This document shows, one piece after another, positions 50,076 to 58,903 of a stretch of 64,000 bases of DNA. The stretch lies in contig NZ_JAJTHI010000005.1 in assembly GCF_021298855.1 (NCBI RefSeq), positions 1-64,000 of the forward strand, written 5' to 3'. The notes beneath the pieces were generated by a model. It searched no databases, had not been told where the DNA came from, and saw only the letters and a program-made list of their open reading frames with translations. Source of the DNA: Gemmatimonas sp. Lineage in GTDB: Bacteria > Gemmatimonadota > Gemmatimonadetes > Gemmatimonadales > Gemmatimonadaceae. Position 1 is the first letter of the stretch. Each line of letters begins with the position of its first letter. Both the position numbers and the translations under genes were made by a program.

Positions 50076-50630
50076 ATGATCGACGCCACCCAGCAGGAGG
50101 ATGCCCAGCTCGATGGGCGCCTTATCGAACAGTGGAAGGCAGGCGACCAGCGGGCTGCGACGGCCATCGTCGAGCGGCACGCCGAGGCGCTGGCGCGTTT
50201 TGCTGGACGGCTCGGGGTATCGGACGACGTGGATGAGTTGGTGCAGGATACCTTCATCCGCGCCTTCTCGGCGATCGACACGTTCAGGTCCGAGAGTTCG
50301 CTGCGCACGTGGCTGTTCACCATCGAGCGGCGGCTCGTCATCGACCGGCGGCGCGCGCAGGCGCGTCGCGGTCACGATCTCGAAATCGACGACATGCACG
50401 CGGCAAGCGGATTCGATGCGCTCGATGTGCTGGTGGCTGACGAAGCGGCGCAGCGGGTTGCCCGTGCATTGGCGCGGCTGACCCGGATGCAGCGTGAGGT
50501 ATTCACGCTCCGGGTGCAGGAAGGACGGAGCTACAAGGAAATCGCCGACATCCTCGGATCTACCGAGGGAGCGGCGCGGGTGCATTATCACAACGCCATG
50601 CGCGCGGTGAAGGAGTTTCTCCATGACTGA
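50076..50630 (+). CDS. ECF-type RNA polymerase sigma factor
   Basis: 184 residues. Region 2: DVDELVQDTFIRAFSAIDTF and SLRTWLFTIERRLVIDRRRA; region 4: LARLTRMQREVFTLRVQEGR and SYKEIADILGSTEGAARVHY. There is no region 3. The final bases overlap the zinc anti-sigma gene by 8, the standard pairing for an ECF switch. The target promoter cannot be read with confidence from the 98 bases upstream. Confidence 0.93.
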   Translation: MIDATQQEDAQLDGRLIEQWKAGDQRAATAIVERHAEALARFAGRLGVSDDVDELVQDTFIRAFSAIDTFRSESSLRTWLFTIERRLVIDRRRAQARRGHDLEIDDMHAASGFDALDVLVADEAAQRVARALARLTRMQREVFTLRVQEGRSYKEIADILGSTEGAARVHYHNAMRAVKEFLHD

Positions 50631-51321
50631 GTGTCGCAGCCACGAGCTGCAGGACCTGCTGCCGGACTTTGCGGCTGGTGTTCTCGACGACGTGACGACG
50701 GCGCGGGTGTCCGCGCACGTGGTTGAGTGCACGGCGTGCGCGGATGACCTGGCGGTGCTGGAACTCGTTCGCCGTGCGCGTCCGCGGGTGACCGTCCCCG
50801 ATGTGGCGCGGATCGTCGCGGCGCTGCCGCCCGCGCCTGCGCTGGGGGCGGTCGAGGCGCCACCGGTGGCATCCCGTGGTCCCCGTCTGGTTACGGAAGC
50901 CCTCCCGGGGGCGGGCGAAGCACGGGCGGTTTCGTCGGCGCGCCTGCGCCCACGCCCGGTGGTGTTCGGTCAGTCAATCTGGCGGTTGGCGGCCACGCTT
51001 GGTGTCGTCATTGCCGGCGGCGCCTCGATGCTGGTGGCGCGGCGTGGCATCACCTCGGTGCAAGCTCCGGTGGGCGCCGGTGCGCTCGTGGTTGGCGAGA
51101 GCGCCGACACGATGCGTCCGCAGTTGGCCGAAACCGTAGCCGTGAGTCCCCCCGGCGTTACGGCCCACGCGGTGTCGGTCTCGTATGGCGACCTTGGTGA
51201 CTACAGCGAGGACGAGCTGCAGCGCATGCTCGACCGTCTCGACGAGTGGGATGGCGCCACGAGCACGGAGCCGTTGCCCGGCGTCCCCATTCTGCCCAAC
51301 TCTGGAGGGGGTACCCAGTGA
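50623..51321 (+). CDS. Membrane anti-sigma factor with zinc-binding motif
   Basis: 232 residues. The N-terminal anti-sigma domain has the H-x3-C-x2-C zinc motif at His32, Cys36 and Cys39 (AHVVECTACADDL), with further possible ligands Cys4 and His7. A single transmembrane segment lies at about 123-141 (RLAATLGVVIAGGASMLVA), followed by an extracytoplasmic tail. It should hold the ECF sigma factor inactive until an envelope or redox signal. It overlaps the sigma gene by 8 bases and the next gene by GTGA. Confidence 0.85.
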   Translation: MTECRSHELQDLLPDFAAGVLDDVTTARVSAHVVECTACADDLAVLELVRRARPRVTVPDVARIVAALPPAPALGAVEAPPVASRGPRLVTEALPGAGEARAVSSARLRPRPVVFGQSIWRLAATLGVVIAGGASMLVARRGITSVQAPVGAGALVVGESADTMRPQLAETVAVSPPGVTAHAVSVSYGDLGDYSEDELQRMLDRLDEWDGATSTEPLPGVPILPNSGGGTQ

Positions 51322-51932
51322 TCACCTCGTTCACGCGTCACCTGCGATGGGCGCGAACGGTTGCCGTCGCGGCCCTCGCCCTGCAAGCAGGCGCGGCCGG
51401 CGTGCCGGCCCCGCTGTGGGGGCAGACGGTGCCGCCAATCACCGACACACGTGGCCAACGTGATGACCCGCGGCGCGCCGAGTTGGAGCGGCGCTTCCAG
51501 CAGCGCGTCGAGGCCGTGGTACGCCAGCGACTGCAGTTGAATGACGACCAGGCGGCCCGTCTGCGCGAGGTGGCGAGCCGTACCGAGGGAGCGCGTCGCA
51601 CGCTGCGGCGTGACGAGATGGAAGCCCGGAAGGCCATGCGGACGGAGTTGCTCGCCGGCGACAACGCCAACGAATCGCGCGTGGCGGAACTGCTGGACCA
51701 GATGCCGCGGTTCGAACGACGCCGCATCGACTTGCTCGAGCAGGAGCAGCGGGAGTTGGCGCGATTCCTCACCCCCCTGCAGCGTGCCCGCTACTTCGCG
51801 CTGCAAGACGAATTGCGGCGGGGCATGCAGGAGTTGCAGCGCCGCCGGCTGGGCGACGGGGATTCGACGCGGAACGGCCCCCCCGGAGCGGAGCCGCGCC
51901 TGCGGCGGCGTCCGCCGGGCGGCGAACGTTGA
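51318..51932 (+). CDS. Exported Spy/CpxP-like helical protein
   Basis: 204 residues from GTG 51318, which overlaps the anti-sigma stop. Signal peptide about 1-36 (TVAVAALALQAGAAGVPAPL then GQT). The mature part is almost all helix and Arg/Glu-rich: LQLNDDQAARLREVASRTEG and FLTPLQRARYFALQDELRR, the L-T-P-x-Q pattern common to Spy/CpxP-like periplasmic chaperones and heavy-metal sensors. As third gene after sigma and anti-sigma it is a likely sensor or target of that switch. The C-terminus is low complexity (Arg, Gly, Pro). Confidence 0.7.
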   Translation: MITSFTRHLRWARTVAVAALALQAGAAGVPAPLWGQTVPPITDTRGQRDDPRRAELERRFQQRVEAVVRQRLQLNDDQAARLREVASRTEGARRTLRRDEMEARKAMRTELLAGDNANESRVAELLDQMPRFERRRIDLLEQEQRELARFLTPLQRARYFALQDELRRGMQELQRRRLGDGDSTRNGPPGAEPRLRRRPPGGER

Positions 51933-52025
51933 GCCAGGTCCCCGCAATTTCGCGGTAGCGGCTGCGCGCGGCCGGATGTACACTTTGGGGGTTCGAGCGG
52001 GCGTCCTGGCGGCGCCCGTTCGTGC

Positions 52026-52109
52026 GCCCAGATGGCGGAATCGGCAGACGCAACGGACTCAAAATCCGTCGCCCGCAAGGGCATGTGGGTTCGACCCCCA
52101 CTCTGGGCA
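52026..52109 (+). tRNA. tRNA-Leu (anticodon CAA)
   Basis: 84 bases. Acceptor GCCCAGA pairs with TCTGGGC; discriminator A109; the anticodon stem ACGGA/TCCGT encloses CTCAAAA, giving anticodon CAA. A long variable arm (class II) lies at CGCCCGCAAGGGCAT and the T arm is GTGGGTTCGACCCCCAC. CCA is not encoded. A weak -10-like TACACT at 51979-51984 is upstream, without a clear -35. Confidence 0.95.
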
Positions 52110-52207
52110 TCCCCTCTTCCCATTTGACCGGGATTAGGCGAGCATATCCGAAGGAGTCGTCGCGCACGGGTGCATGGCAACCGGTTCGGGCGATCCTGCG
52201 GTACCGA

Positions 52208-52279
<72 letters not shown>

Positions 52280-52283
52280 TTGT

Positions 52284-52315
52284 ACGAAGCCCGGTCCAAT
52301 CGGATCGGGCTTCGT
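52284..52315 (+). terminator. Hairpin terminator after tRNA-Asn
   Basis: Stem ACGAAGCCCGGTCC (52284-52297) with GGATCGGGCTTCGT (52302-52315), loop AATC, one G-T pair. Followed by CATTGTGG, so the T tract is poor. It begins five bases after the mature tRNA 3' end. Confidence 0.72.
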
Positions 52316-52420
52316 CATTGTGGGTACATTGCGACACGTGCTGCCGCACGGTCGGCGCGGTGCGCCTCCACTCCGTCCTGTTTCCACTGTCGTCCCGTCG
52401 ACGCTCCTCCTTTCGTTCCC

Positions 52421-53908
52421 ATGCCGCTTTCGTTCTCGCTGTCCCATGCTGCCCCCGCGGCCGTCGACACGCCGCTGCTTGTCGTGGTGCTGTCGCCCGC
52501 TTCAGCGGTACCCGATGCGCTGCTCGACCTCGACCGCCAGCTTGGCGGCGCCATGTCGCGCTCCGTGTCACGGCGCGACTTCCGAGGGGGGCGCGACGAG
52601 ACGCTGTTGCTCGTGGGTGGTGATGCCGGCGTACAGCGTGTGCTGCTGGTCGGTCGCGGCGCCGCGCCGCTCACCCGCACGGTGGCGCGGCGGGCGGCCG
52701 CCGTGGCGGCACGACAGGCGAGCAAGCTCGGTGTGGCGGCCATGCACCTCATGCTGGACGGGGGCGATGCCGACGCGAATGCCGTGGAGGGGTTGGTGAT
52801 CGGTGCCGCGGCGGGCAGCTGGAGCTACCTCGACCTGCAAACGCCGCCGCCGGAGAAGGATCGCCGGGCGCGGCTCGAGGCGGTCACCGTGCTGGCCGCG
52901 GACAGCGAGGAGATCCGTGCGGCGTTCGCCGCGGGCGTGGCGGTGGCCGAAGGGCAGGCCATTGCCAAGCGGCTGGGACAGATGCCGGGCAATTACTGCA
53001 CCCCCGACACCTTTGTCGAGGTCGGGCGAGACATTGCCGAGCGCCATGGCATGGCCCTCACCGTGCTTGGTCGAGCGGAGATGACCGCGCGTGGCATGGG
53101 CAGCTTCCTGTGTGTCGCGCAGGGTACGTCACAGGAGCCGCGCCTGGTCACCCTCGAGCACCGTGGCGGTCCCGAGGGACAACAGCCGGTGGTGCTCATC
53201 GGCAAGGGACTCTGCTTCGACACCGGGGGCATTTCCATCAAGCCGGCACCGGAGATGGAGTGGATGAAGTTCGACATGTCGGGTGCCGGTGGGGTCATGG
53301 GCGCCATGGAAGCCATTGGCCGACTGCGGTTGCCCATCAACGTCGTCGGCATCATCGGTTCCACCACGAACATGCCGTCGGGCGAGGCGGTGAAGCCCGG
53401 CGATGTCGTGCGCGCATCCAACGGCAAGACGATCGAAATCATCAACACCGACGCCGAAGGGCGCCTGGTGCTGGCCGACCTGCTCGTGTACGCGAAGCAA
53501 TTCAACCCGGCCATTGCCATCGATGCCGCGACGCTGACCGGTGCCATTGTCATTGGCCTTGGTCACAATGCCGTGGGGGTATTCAGCACCGACCAGGGTG
53601 CGGCGAACGAAGTCCTGGCCGCGGGACAGGCGGCTGGTGAGCCCGGCTGGGGCATGCCGATGTGGGAGGACTATCGCGAGCAGATCAAGAGCGATGTGGC
53701 CGACATGAAGAATACGGGTGGCCGCGCGGCGGGCTCCATCACCGCGGCGCTCTTTCTGCAGGAGTTCGTGGACGGGTTCCCATTCGTGCATCTCGACGTG
53801 GCAGGCACCGCCTACTCGCAGAGCGACCTCGGGTGGATTCCGAAGGGTCCCACCGGGACGCCCGTGGGGACGTTCGTGGAATTCGTACGGACGCGCGCGC
53901 GGCAGTGA
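52421..53908 (+). CDS. pepA: Leucyl aminopeptidase (M17 family)
   Basis: 495 residues from ATG 52421. Cytosolic two-zinc aminopeptidase. The N-terminal macro-like domain (about 1-165) is followed by the catalytic domain: VVLIGKGLCFDTGGISIKPA (Lys and Asp ligands), KFDMSGAGGVMGAMEA, and the signature NTDAEGRLVLADLLVYA (Asp and Glu ligands, Arg). The C-terminus has DVADMKNTGGRAAGSITAAL. Its stop and the start of the TonB-plug gene share GTGA. Confidence 0.95.
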   Translation: MPLSFSLSHAAPAAVDTPLLVVVLSPASAVPDALLDLDRQLGGAMSRSVSRRDFRGGRDETLLLVGGDAGVQRVLLVGRGAAPLTRTVARRAAAVAARQASKLGVAAMHLMLDGGDADANAVEGLVIGAAAGSWSYLDLQTPPPEKDRRARLEAVTVLAADSEEIRAAFAAGVAVAEGQAIAKRLGQMPGNYCTPDTFVEVGRDIAERHGMALTVLGRAEMTARGMGSFLCVAQGTSQEPRLVTLEHRGGPEGQQPVVLIGKGLCFDTGGISIKPAPEMEWMKFDMSGAGGVMGAMEAIGRLRLPINVVGIIGSTTNMPSGEAVKPGDVVRASNGKTIEIINTDAEGRLVLADLLVYAKQFNPAIAIDAATLTGAIVIGLGHNAVGVFSTDQGAANEVLAAGQAAGEPGWGMPMWEDYREQIKSDVADMKNTGGRAAGSITAALFLQEFVDGFPFVHLDVAGTAYSQSDLGWIPKGPTGTPVGTFVEFVRTRARQ

Positions 53909-55875
53909 CCCGTGTGACCTGCGGGGCGTGGCGCTGGCTGGTGCTGGTGCTGCTGGTCGTCGCGGGCCACGTGCGCGCCGTGGGCGCTCAGGTGCGCCCC
54001 GACAGCGCCAAGCGGGCCGACAGCGTCAAGGTGGCGGTACCGGTGCCCCCTCCGGCGCAGCCAACGGCCGCGCAGCCGCCGGCGCGTCGGGACAGCGTGG
54101 CCCGCGACAGCATCGTGCAGGACTCGCTCATGCGAGCCCGCATTCTGGCGCGCTCCGACAGTGTGCGGCGCGCCATCGAGGGGGATACGATCAAGTCACC
54201 GCTCGCGCACTTCGATGCCCCGCCGGCTCTCGAGGTCACCGATCGGCTCCGCTGGCGGCGCGATTCCATCCTCGCGACCGGCGCGCTCAACCTGGCGGAT
54301 CTGCTCGATCGCGTGCCGGGAGTGACCACCTATCGCAGCGGATGGCTGGCCGGCATTCATGCCGCGACGTTCAATGGGGACGGTTCGCGCATCCGGGTGT
54401 TCCTCGACGGTGTGGAGCTCGACCCGGTCGAGCCACGCAACGGGGGGCTGCTCGACCTGACGGACATCCCGCTCTGGAACCTCGACGAGCTCCTCATCGA
54501 GCGGGCACCGGGTGAGGTGCGGGTATGGTTGCGCTCCATGACCACCACGAGCACGACCCCCGCGACGCGCGTGGATATCTTCACGGGCGATCTGAATACG
54601 AATGCGTTTCGCGCCTTCCTCGCGCGACGGTGGCGCAACGGGTTCGCCGTGCAGTTTGGCGGGCAACAGATTGCCACCCAGACCGGGCGCGTCTCGGCGT
54701 TCGGCGCTGAGGGAACACGGCGTCTGCGCAGCGACGGGGAATCGCAGGCCTTCTACCTCCGCCTGGGGTGGGCGCGGGGGAAGCTGAGCGTGGATGCGTT
54801 CGCCAATGCCATCAGCCGCGAGCGGGATGCGCATACCCCGCGTTCCGGCTTTCTGGCGCTTCCCGCGTTCAAGGGGCAGCGGCGCGACGCGTATGTGCGG
54901 ATCGGCTACGGCGACACGAGCAGCGGACTGTGGTCGCAGGCCATCGTGAGCGCGCTCCGCACGCGGCAGGATGGTACCGACTCCACGGCAATCGTAGCGC
55001 GGGACACGATCACCATCGAAGGCGATACGATTCGCGGGCAAACGCAGCATGTGGTGGCGGTGGGCTACCGGGCCACGTGGTGGTCGGCCTCGCTCACGAA
55101 CCGGGTGCGCCCGCGGGGGGGCGTGGCAGCACACGCGCCGGTGGTGCGCGCCAACGCATCGTGGAAGTGGCTCGACGCCGGCGGCTGGATCGAACGCAAC
55201 GGGCGCGACTCCACCGATCGCACCGATCTTTTCGCGCGCGTGCGTCCGTTTTCGTGGCTGACCATGGTGGCCGGGCGAAGCAGTCGCTCCCCTGCCGACA
55301 CCACCGGGCGGCCGGCGTCGAGTACGCTGCGCGCCGAGGTGGCGGTGCGCCTCAAGGGGCTGTGGGTGGGCGGTGGCATCTTGCGCGATGATGCCAGCTT
55401 CCAGGGCACGCTGCCGTTGCTGGGCATGCCGGCCACGACGTTCGGTACGGCAGCGGCCACTGGCGTGTCGGCGACGGTGCACGGCCGGCTCTACAAGGAT
55501 CTGCGGCTCGACGTGGTGGCCGTAAACTGGAACGCCGCGCAGTTCAATCGCCCCAAGACCCAGGTACGCACCGAGCTGGCGCTGGTTTCCCAGTGGCTGC
55601 GCAAGTTTCCCAAGGGGCAGTTCGGCTTCAACGCGCGGCTCATTCTCGACAGCCGGTCGGGGGTGCCGTTCTTCTACGGTGCCAACGAGGAACCGACCAA
55701 GTGGATCACCGAGCCCGCGATTGTCGCTACCGGGTTGCTCGAGATCCGCATCCAGCGCGGCACGCTCTTCTACCAGTACCGGAATCTCACCGGCGGGCAG
55801 TACGAACAGATTCGCGGCATCACCATGCCGCCGGCCGTGCAGATGTACGGGGTGCGCTGGGAGTTCTTCAACTGA
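53905..55875 (+). CDS. TonB-dependent receptor-plug domain outer membrane protein
   Basis: 656 residues from GTG 53905 (GTGA with pepA); another GTG three codons on is possible. Signal peptide RWLVLVLLVVAGHVRAVGAQ. Residues about 30-105 are low complexity with many Asp-Ser-Val units (PDSAKRADSVKVAV, RRDSVARDSIVQDSLM). Then a plug-like domain: LNLADLLDRVPGVTTYRSGW, IRVFLDGVELDPVEPRN and IPLWNLDELLIERAPGEV. The rest has the alternating pattern of a barrel and ends in aromatic residues, VQMYGVRWEFFN, as outer-membrane barrels do. It is shorter than usual TonB receptors, and no TonB box was recognised, so substrate and energy coupling are unknown. Confidence 0.78.
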   Translation: MTRVTCGAWRWLVLVLLVVAGHVRAVGAQVRPDSAKRADSVKVAVPVPPPAQPTAAQPPARRDSVARDSIVQDSLMRARILARSDSVRRAIEGDTIKSPLAHFDAPPALEVTDRLRWRRDSILATGALNLADLLDRVPGVTTYRSGWLAGIHAATFNGDGSRIRVFLDGVELDPVEPRNGGLLDLTDIPLWNLDELLIERAPGEVRVWLRSMTTTSTTPATRVDIFTGDLNTNAFRAFLARRWRNGFAVQFGGQQIATQTGRVSAFGAEGTRRLRSDGESQAFYLRLGWARGKLSVDAFANAISRERDAHTPRSGFLALPAFKGQRRDAYVRIGYGDTSSGLWSQAIVSALRTRQDGTDSTAIVARDTITIEGDTIRGQTQHVVAVGYRATWWSASLTNRVRPRGGVAAHAPVVRANASWKWLDAGGWIERNGRDSTDRTDLFARVRPFSWLTMVAGRSSRSPADTTGRPASSTLRAEVAVRLKGLWVGGGILRDDASFQGTLPLLGMPATTFGTAAATGVSATVHGRLYKDLRLDVVAVNWNAAQFNRPKTQVRTELALVSQWLRKFPKGQFGFNARLILDSRSGVPFFYGANEEPTKWITEPAIVATGLLEIRIQRGTLFYQYRNLTGGQYEQIRGITMPPAVQMYGVRWEFFN

Positions 55876-55918
55876 CCGTCACATCCCGTCGTCGCGCCGC
55901 AGGCGTTATCATTCGGCG

Positions 55919-56794
55919 ATGATTCGCTCCATGACGGGGTACGGGCAGGCCGAGGGCACGGTGGGCGCGCTTCGCGTCGTCGTGGATGTGCGCACGGTCA
56001 ACCACCGGTTCTTTTCGCCGAGCATCAAGCTGCCCAACGCCTTTGCGCGCTGGGAAACCGAGGTGCGTGAGGCCATGCGCCACAAGGTTGCGCGTGGTCA
56101 TGTCACGCTGACGGCGCGCAGCGAACGGCTGGCCGAGACCAGCCTGGCCATTGATGAAGCCCGTTTTGCCGCTGTCGCCGCGCAGTTGCAGGAGCTGACC
56201 GCGCGCCACGGCCTTTCCGGCGGCGTGGATTTGGCGAGTGTCCTCCGCATGCCGGATGTGCTGGCGTCGCCGCGGGAGGATGACGCGACGGGCACCGTAG
56301 CCGAGCTGGTGGCCATCGTGGACGTGGCGCTCGAGGCGCTGCAGCGCTCACGGGCGGAGGAGGGGGAGCGGCTGGCCGCCGTCCTCCGGCAGCGGCTCGA
56401 GCTCATTGCCGGCGCGCTCGACCGGATCGGCGCCCGCGCCCCGGAGCGGGTGGTGGCCTATCGGGACCGCCTTCGCGACTCAGTGCGGGAGTTGGCCGAC
56501 GGGGTGGCCGTTGACGATACCCGTCTCGCCCAGGAGATCGCCATCCTGGCCGACCGCATGGACGTGGCGGAGGAGTTGGACCGGTTCCGTTCGCATCTGG
56601 TGGCCTTTCGCGCCACCCTCGATGACGCCGGCGGGGAACCGGTCGGGAAGCGCCTGGGCTTTCTCCTGCAGGAAATGCTGCGGGAGGCGAATACCACTGG
56701 CAGCAAGGCGGCCGATGCCGCCATCCTTCACGATGTGGTTGGCGTGAAGGAGGAGTTGGAGCGTATCCGGGAGCAGGTCGAGAACCTCGAGTGA
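55919..56794 (+). CDS. yicC: YicC/YloC-family endoribonuclease
   Basis: 291 residues. Starts MIRSMTGYGQAEGTVGALRV, the family signature, with TVNHRFFSPSIKLPNAFARW next. The C-terminal block DVAEELDRFRSHLVAFRATL, GKRLGFLLQEMLREANTTGS and a final KEELERIREQVENLE are conserved. It leads the yicC-gmk-rpoZ operon, and its stop overlaps gmk (GTGA). Confidence 0.93.
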   Translation: MIRSMTGYGQAEGTVGALRVVVDVRTVNHRFFSPSIKLPNAFARWETEVREAMRHKVARGHVTLTARSERLAETSLAIDEARFAAVAAQLQELTARHGLSGGVDLASVLRMPDVLASPREDDATGTVAELVAIVDVALEALQRSRAEEGERLAAVLRQRLELIAGALDRIGARAPERVVAYRDRLRDSVRELADGVAVDDTRLAQEIAILADRMDVAEELDRFRSHLVAFRATLDDAGGEPVGKRLGFLLQEMLREANTTGSKAADAAILHDVVGVKEELERIREQVENLE

Positions 56795-57438
56795 GCGCCT
56801 TTCCGGTCATCCTGTCCGCCCCGTCTGGGGGTGGAAAGACCACGATCGCCCGCCGGCTGCTGGAGCGGCGGCTCGATCTGGGTTATTCTGTCAGTTGTAC
56901 CACGCGGCTCCCCCGGGAGGGGGAGGTTGACGGTCGCGACTATCGTTTCCTCACCCGGGAGGCGTTCGAAGCGGCGGTCACGCGCGGCGAGTTCGCCGAG
57001 TGGGCAGAGGTGCATGGCAACCTGTACGGCACGCTGCGCACCGAAGTCGAACGCGTCCTGGCGGCGGGGCGACATGCGCTGATGGACATCGATGTACAGG
57101 GGGCGCGACAGTTTCATCTCGCGTTCCCGGACACCGTGCTCATTTTCGTGCTTCCCCCCTCCGGCGAGGTGCTCAAGGCGCGACTCTCGGCGCGCAAGAG
57201 CGAGGACCAGGCGAAGTTGCTGGTGCGGTTACGGAATGCGCGGGCGGAGCTGGGGGAAGTCGGGCGTTACCACTACGTGGTGGTCAACGACAACCTCGAG
57301 CGCGCGGTGGATCAGGTCAGTGCGATCATCGATGCCGAGGGGCTCCGGCACGATCGGGTACACGAAATCGAAGCACAGGTCGAGGGGCTCATCGAGCAAC
57401 TCGAGCAGGAAATTCACGTTTTCAGCAAGGGCGACTGA
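56791..57438 (+). CDS. gmk: Guanylate kinase
   Basis: 215 residues from GTG 56791. Phosphorylates GMP to GDP with ATP. P-loop: SAPSGGGKTTIARRLL; GMP-binding: SVSCTTRLPREGEVDGRDYR and HGNLYGT; then MDIDVQGARQF. The C-terminus is longer by about 15 residues than E. coli Gmk (Glu-rich, EIEAQVEGLIEQLEQEIHVF). Overlaps rpoZ by one base (TGATG). Confidence 0.95.
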   Translation: MSAFPVILSAPSGGGKTTIARRLLERRLDLGYSVSCTTRLPREGEVDGRDYRFLTREAFEAAVTRGEFAEWAEVHGNLYGTLRTEVERVLAAGRHALMDIDVQGARQFHLAFPDTVLIFVLPPSGEVLKARLSARKSEDQAKLLVRLRNARAELGEVGRYHYVVVNDNLERAVDQVSAIIDAEGLRHDRVHEIEAQVEGLIEQLEQEIHVFSKGD

Positions 57439-57644
57439 TGCAGGTATTCACTCCGACGGACGTGGCCAAGCATGCGGCCAACAAGTACCTGAGCGTGCTC
57501 ATTGCAGCCAAGTTCGCGCGCGTGCTGAACGAATTCCCGCGCGATCGTTCGCTGCACGAAAAGAAGCTCACCACGCGGGCGCTCGAGGAGCTCACGCACG
57601 GTGAGATCGACTACAAGGTGGTCCCGCGCCGCCGCTCCCCCTGA
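57438..57644 (+). CDS. rpoZ: RNA polymerase omega subunit
   Basis: 68 residues, starting MQVFTPTDVAKHAANKYLSV; the conserved helix is LIAAKFARVLNEFPRDR, then KKLTTRALEELTHGEIDYKV. It promotes RNA polymerase assembly. Position after gmk is the usual one. It is shorter and more divergent than E. coli omega (91 residues) but matches small omegas of other phyla. Confidence 0.88.
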   Translation: MQVFTPTDVAKHAANKYLSVLIAAKFARVLNEFPRDRSLHEKKLTTRALEELTHGEIDYKVVPRRRSP

Positions 57645-57667
57645 TCGCGCACGGAGCTGCAGGATCA

Positions 57668-57703
57668 GGCGCCGCGCCGTGACTCCGGTCTCGGCGCGGC
57701 GCC
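57668..57703 (+). terminator. Hairpin terminator after rpoZ
   Basis: Arms GGCGCCGCGCCG (57668-57679) and CGGCGCGGCGCC (57692-57703) pair perfectly over 12 bp, with a further GAC/GTC pairing inside and loop TCCG after a T-T mismatch. Followed by CTGTTTGGCC, little T. It lies 24 bases past the rpoZ stop and could reduce readthrough into the uracil-DNA glycosylase gene. Confidence 0.6.
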
Positions 57704-57775
57704 CTGTTTGGCCCCTGTCGTGCTGCGCTGCCACTCGGTGGCGCTCCCCATTCTCCCCACCCGCTCGCCCCCAAC

Positions 57776-58897
57776 GTGGACGCCAGGGATCGGCTGCGCC
57801 GCTACCTCGAACAACGGCGCGACCTCGGTGAATCCGAGTTCGTGCTCGACGGTCTGTCCGTTGATGAGGTGCTGAAGGTGGTGGGTGCCGCCGGCCCGCG
57901 TCGGCGGGGCGGCACGGGCGAGCGCCGCACCGGCGAGATCTCTGCGCCCGACTCGGCATCGGGGGGCGCTGCGGCTGGTGCCGAGGGACCGCCTCGTGTG
58001 CCCACCCCCCGCTCGTTGCACGCCGAGGCCGAAGTGGCGCCGCCGGTTCCCCCGTTGCCGCCACCCCCCATTCCGGAGCGTCGCTTTGCCGCCGGGGCCA
58101 CCACCGACTGGCGGGAGGCGTTGCGTGGTGCCAGTGCCGGTGCCCCCGTGCCGTCGCCCCAAACGCCCGTCGCCGGCCGCTCCATATCGGGGTCGCCGCC
58201 GCCGACTGCGGCGGGGGCCGACGGCCAGACCCCGTGGCCACCGTGGCTCGCCGCCCTCGATGTGCCAGCCGGACTGGCCGCCGGCCGGTTGCGCCTGGCC
58301 GACCTTGCGCCGGAGGTCGCCGCACTGCCCACGCTCAACGACGTGGTGGCCCACGTGGCGCGCTGCACGGCCTGTTCGCTGCACAGGAGCGCCCGTCACC
58401 CGGTACCGGGGGAAGGGCCCCCACGTGCCGAGTTGCTCTGCGTGGGCGAAGCCCCGGGCGCCAACGAGGATGAACACGGGCGCCCCTTCGTCGGCGATGC
58501 CGGCCAGCTGCTCACCAAGATCCTCGGTGCCATTCAGCTGACGCGCGACGAGGTGTACATCTGCAACGTGCTCAAGCACCGTCCTCCGGGGAATCGCGAT
58601 CCGCTCCCCGATGAGGTAACGGCGTGTCAGCCGTACCTCTTGCGGCAGATCGAGCTCGTGCAGCCGCGGGTCATTTTGGCGTTGGGGCGCTTTGCGGCGC
58701 AAACCCTGCTGCAGACCACAGCCGCCATTGGTGCCCTGCGCGGGAAGCTGCATCAGTACCACGGCGTCCCGCTCATCGTGACCTATCATCCAGCGGCGCT
58801 GCTGCGCAACGAGGCGTGGAAGCGTCCGACCTGGGAAGACGTCAAACTTGCTCGACGCGTGCTCGATGCCGCGCGGGCTCACCACGGCGCGGAGTAA
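57776..58897 (+). CDS. Family-4 uracil-DNA glycosylase (Fe-S) with long N-terminal region
   Basis: 373 residues from GTG 57776. Removes uracil from DNA. The catalytic domain is the C-terminal ~200 residues: motif 1 GEAPGANEDEHGRPFVGDAG and motif 3 YHPAALLRN. Cys residues in VARCTACSLHR, YICNVLKHRPPGN and VTACQPYL supply the four Fe-S ligands. The N-terminal ~165 residues begin with a helix (RDRLRRYLEQRRDLGESEF) followed by a Pro/Gly/Ala-rich unstructured linker. The linker is much longer than in the thermophile enzymes (~200 residues in total). Confidence 0.9.
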   Translation: MDARDRLRRYLEQRRDLGESEFVLDGLSVDEVLKVVGAAGPRRRGGTGERRTGEISAPDSASGGAAAGAEGPPRVPTPRSLHAEAEVAPPVPPLPPPPIPERRFAAGATTDWREALRGASAGAPVPSPQTPVAGRSISGSPPPTAAGADGQTPWPPWLAALDVPAGLAAGRLRLADLAPEVAALPTLNDVVAHVARCTACSLHRSARHPVPGEGPPRAELLCVGEAPGANEDEHGRPFVGDAGQLLTKILGAIQLTRDEVYICNVLKHRPPGNRDPLPDEVTACQPYLLRQIELVQPRVILALGRFAAQTLLQTTAAIGALRGKLHQYHGVPLIVTYHPAALLRNEAWKRPTWEDVKLARRVLDAARAHHGAE

Positions 58898-58903
58898 TTG
58901 CAG

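Noticed and set aside
51950-51990. Promoter for tRNA-Leu
   Set aside because: TACACT at 51979-51984 resembles a -10 but no -35 at proper distance is visible.
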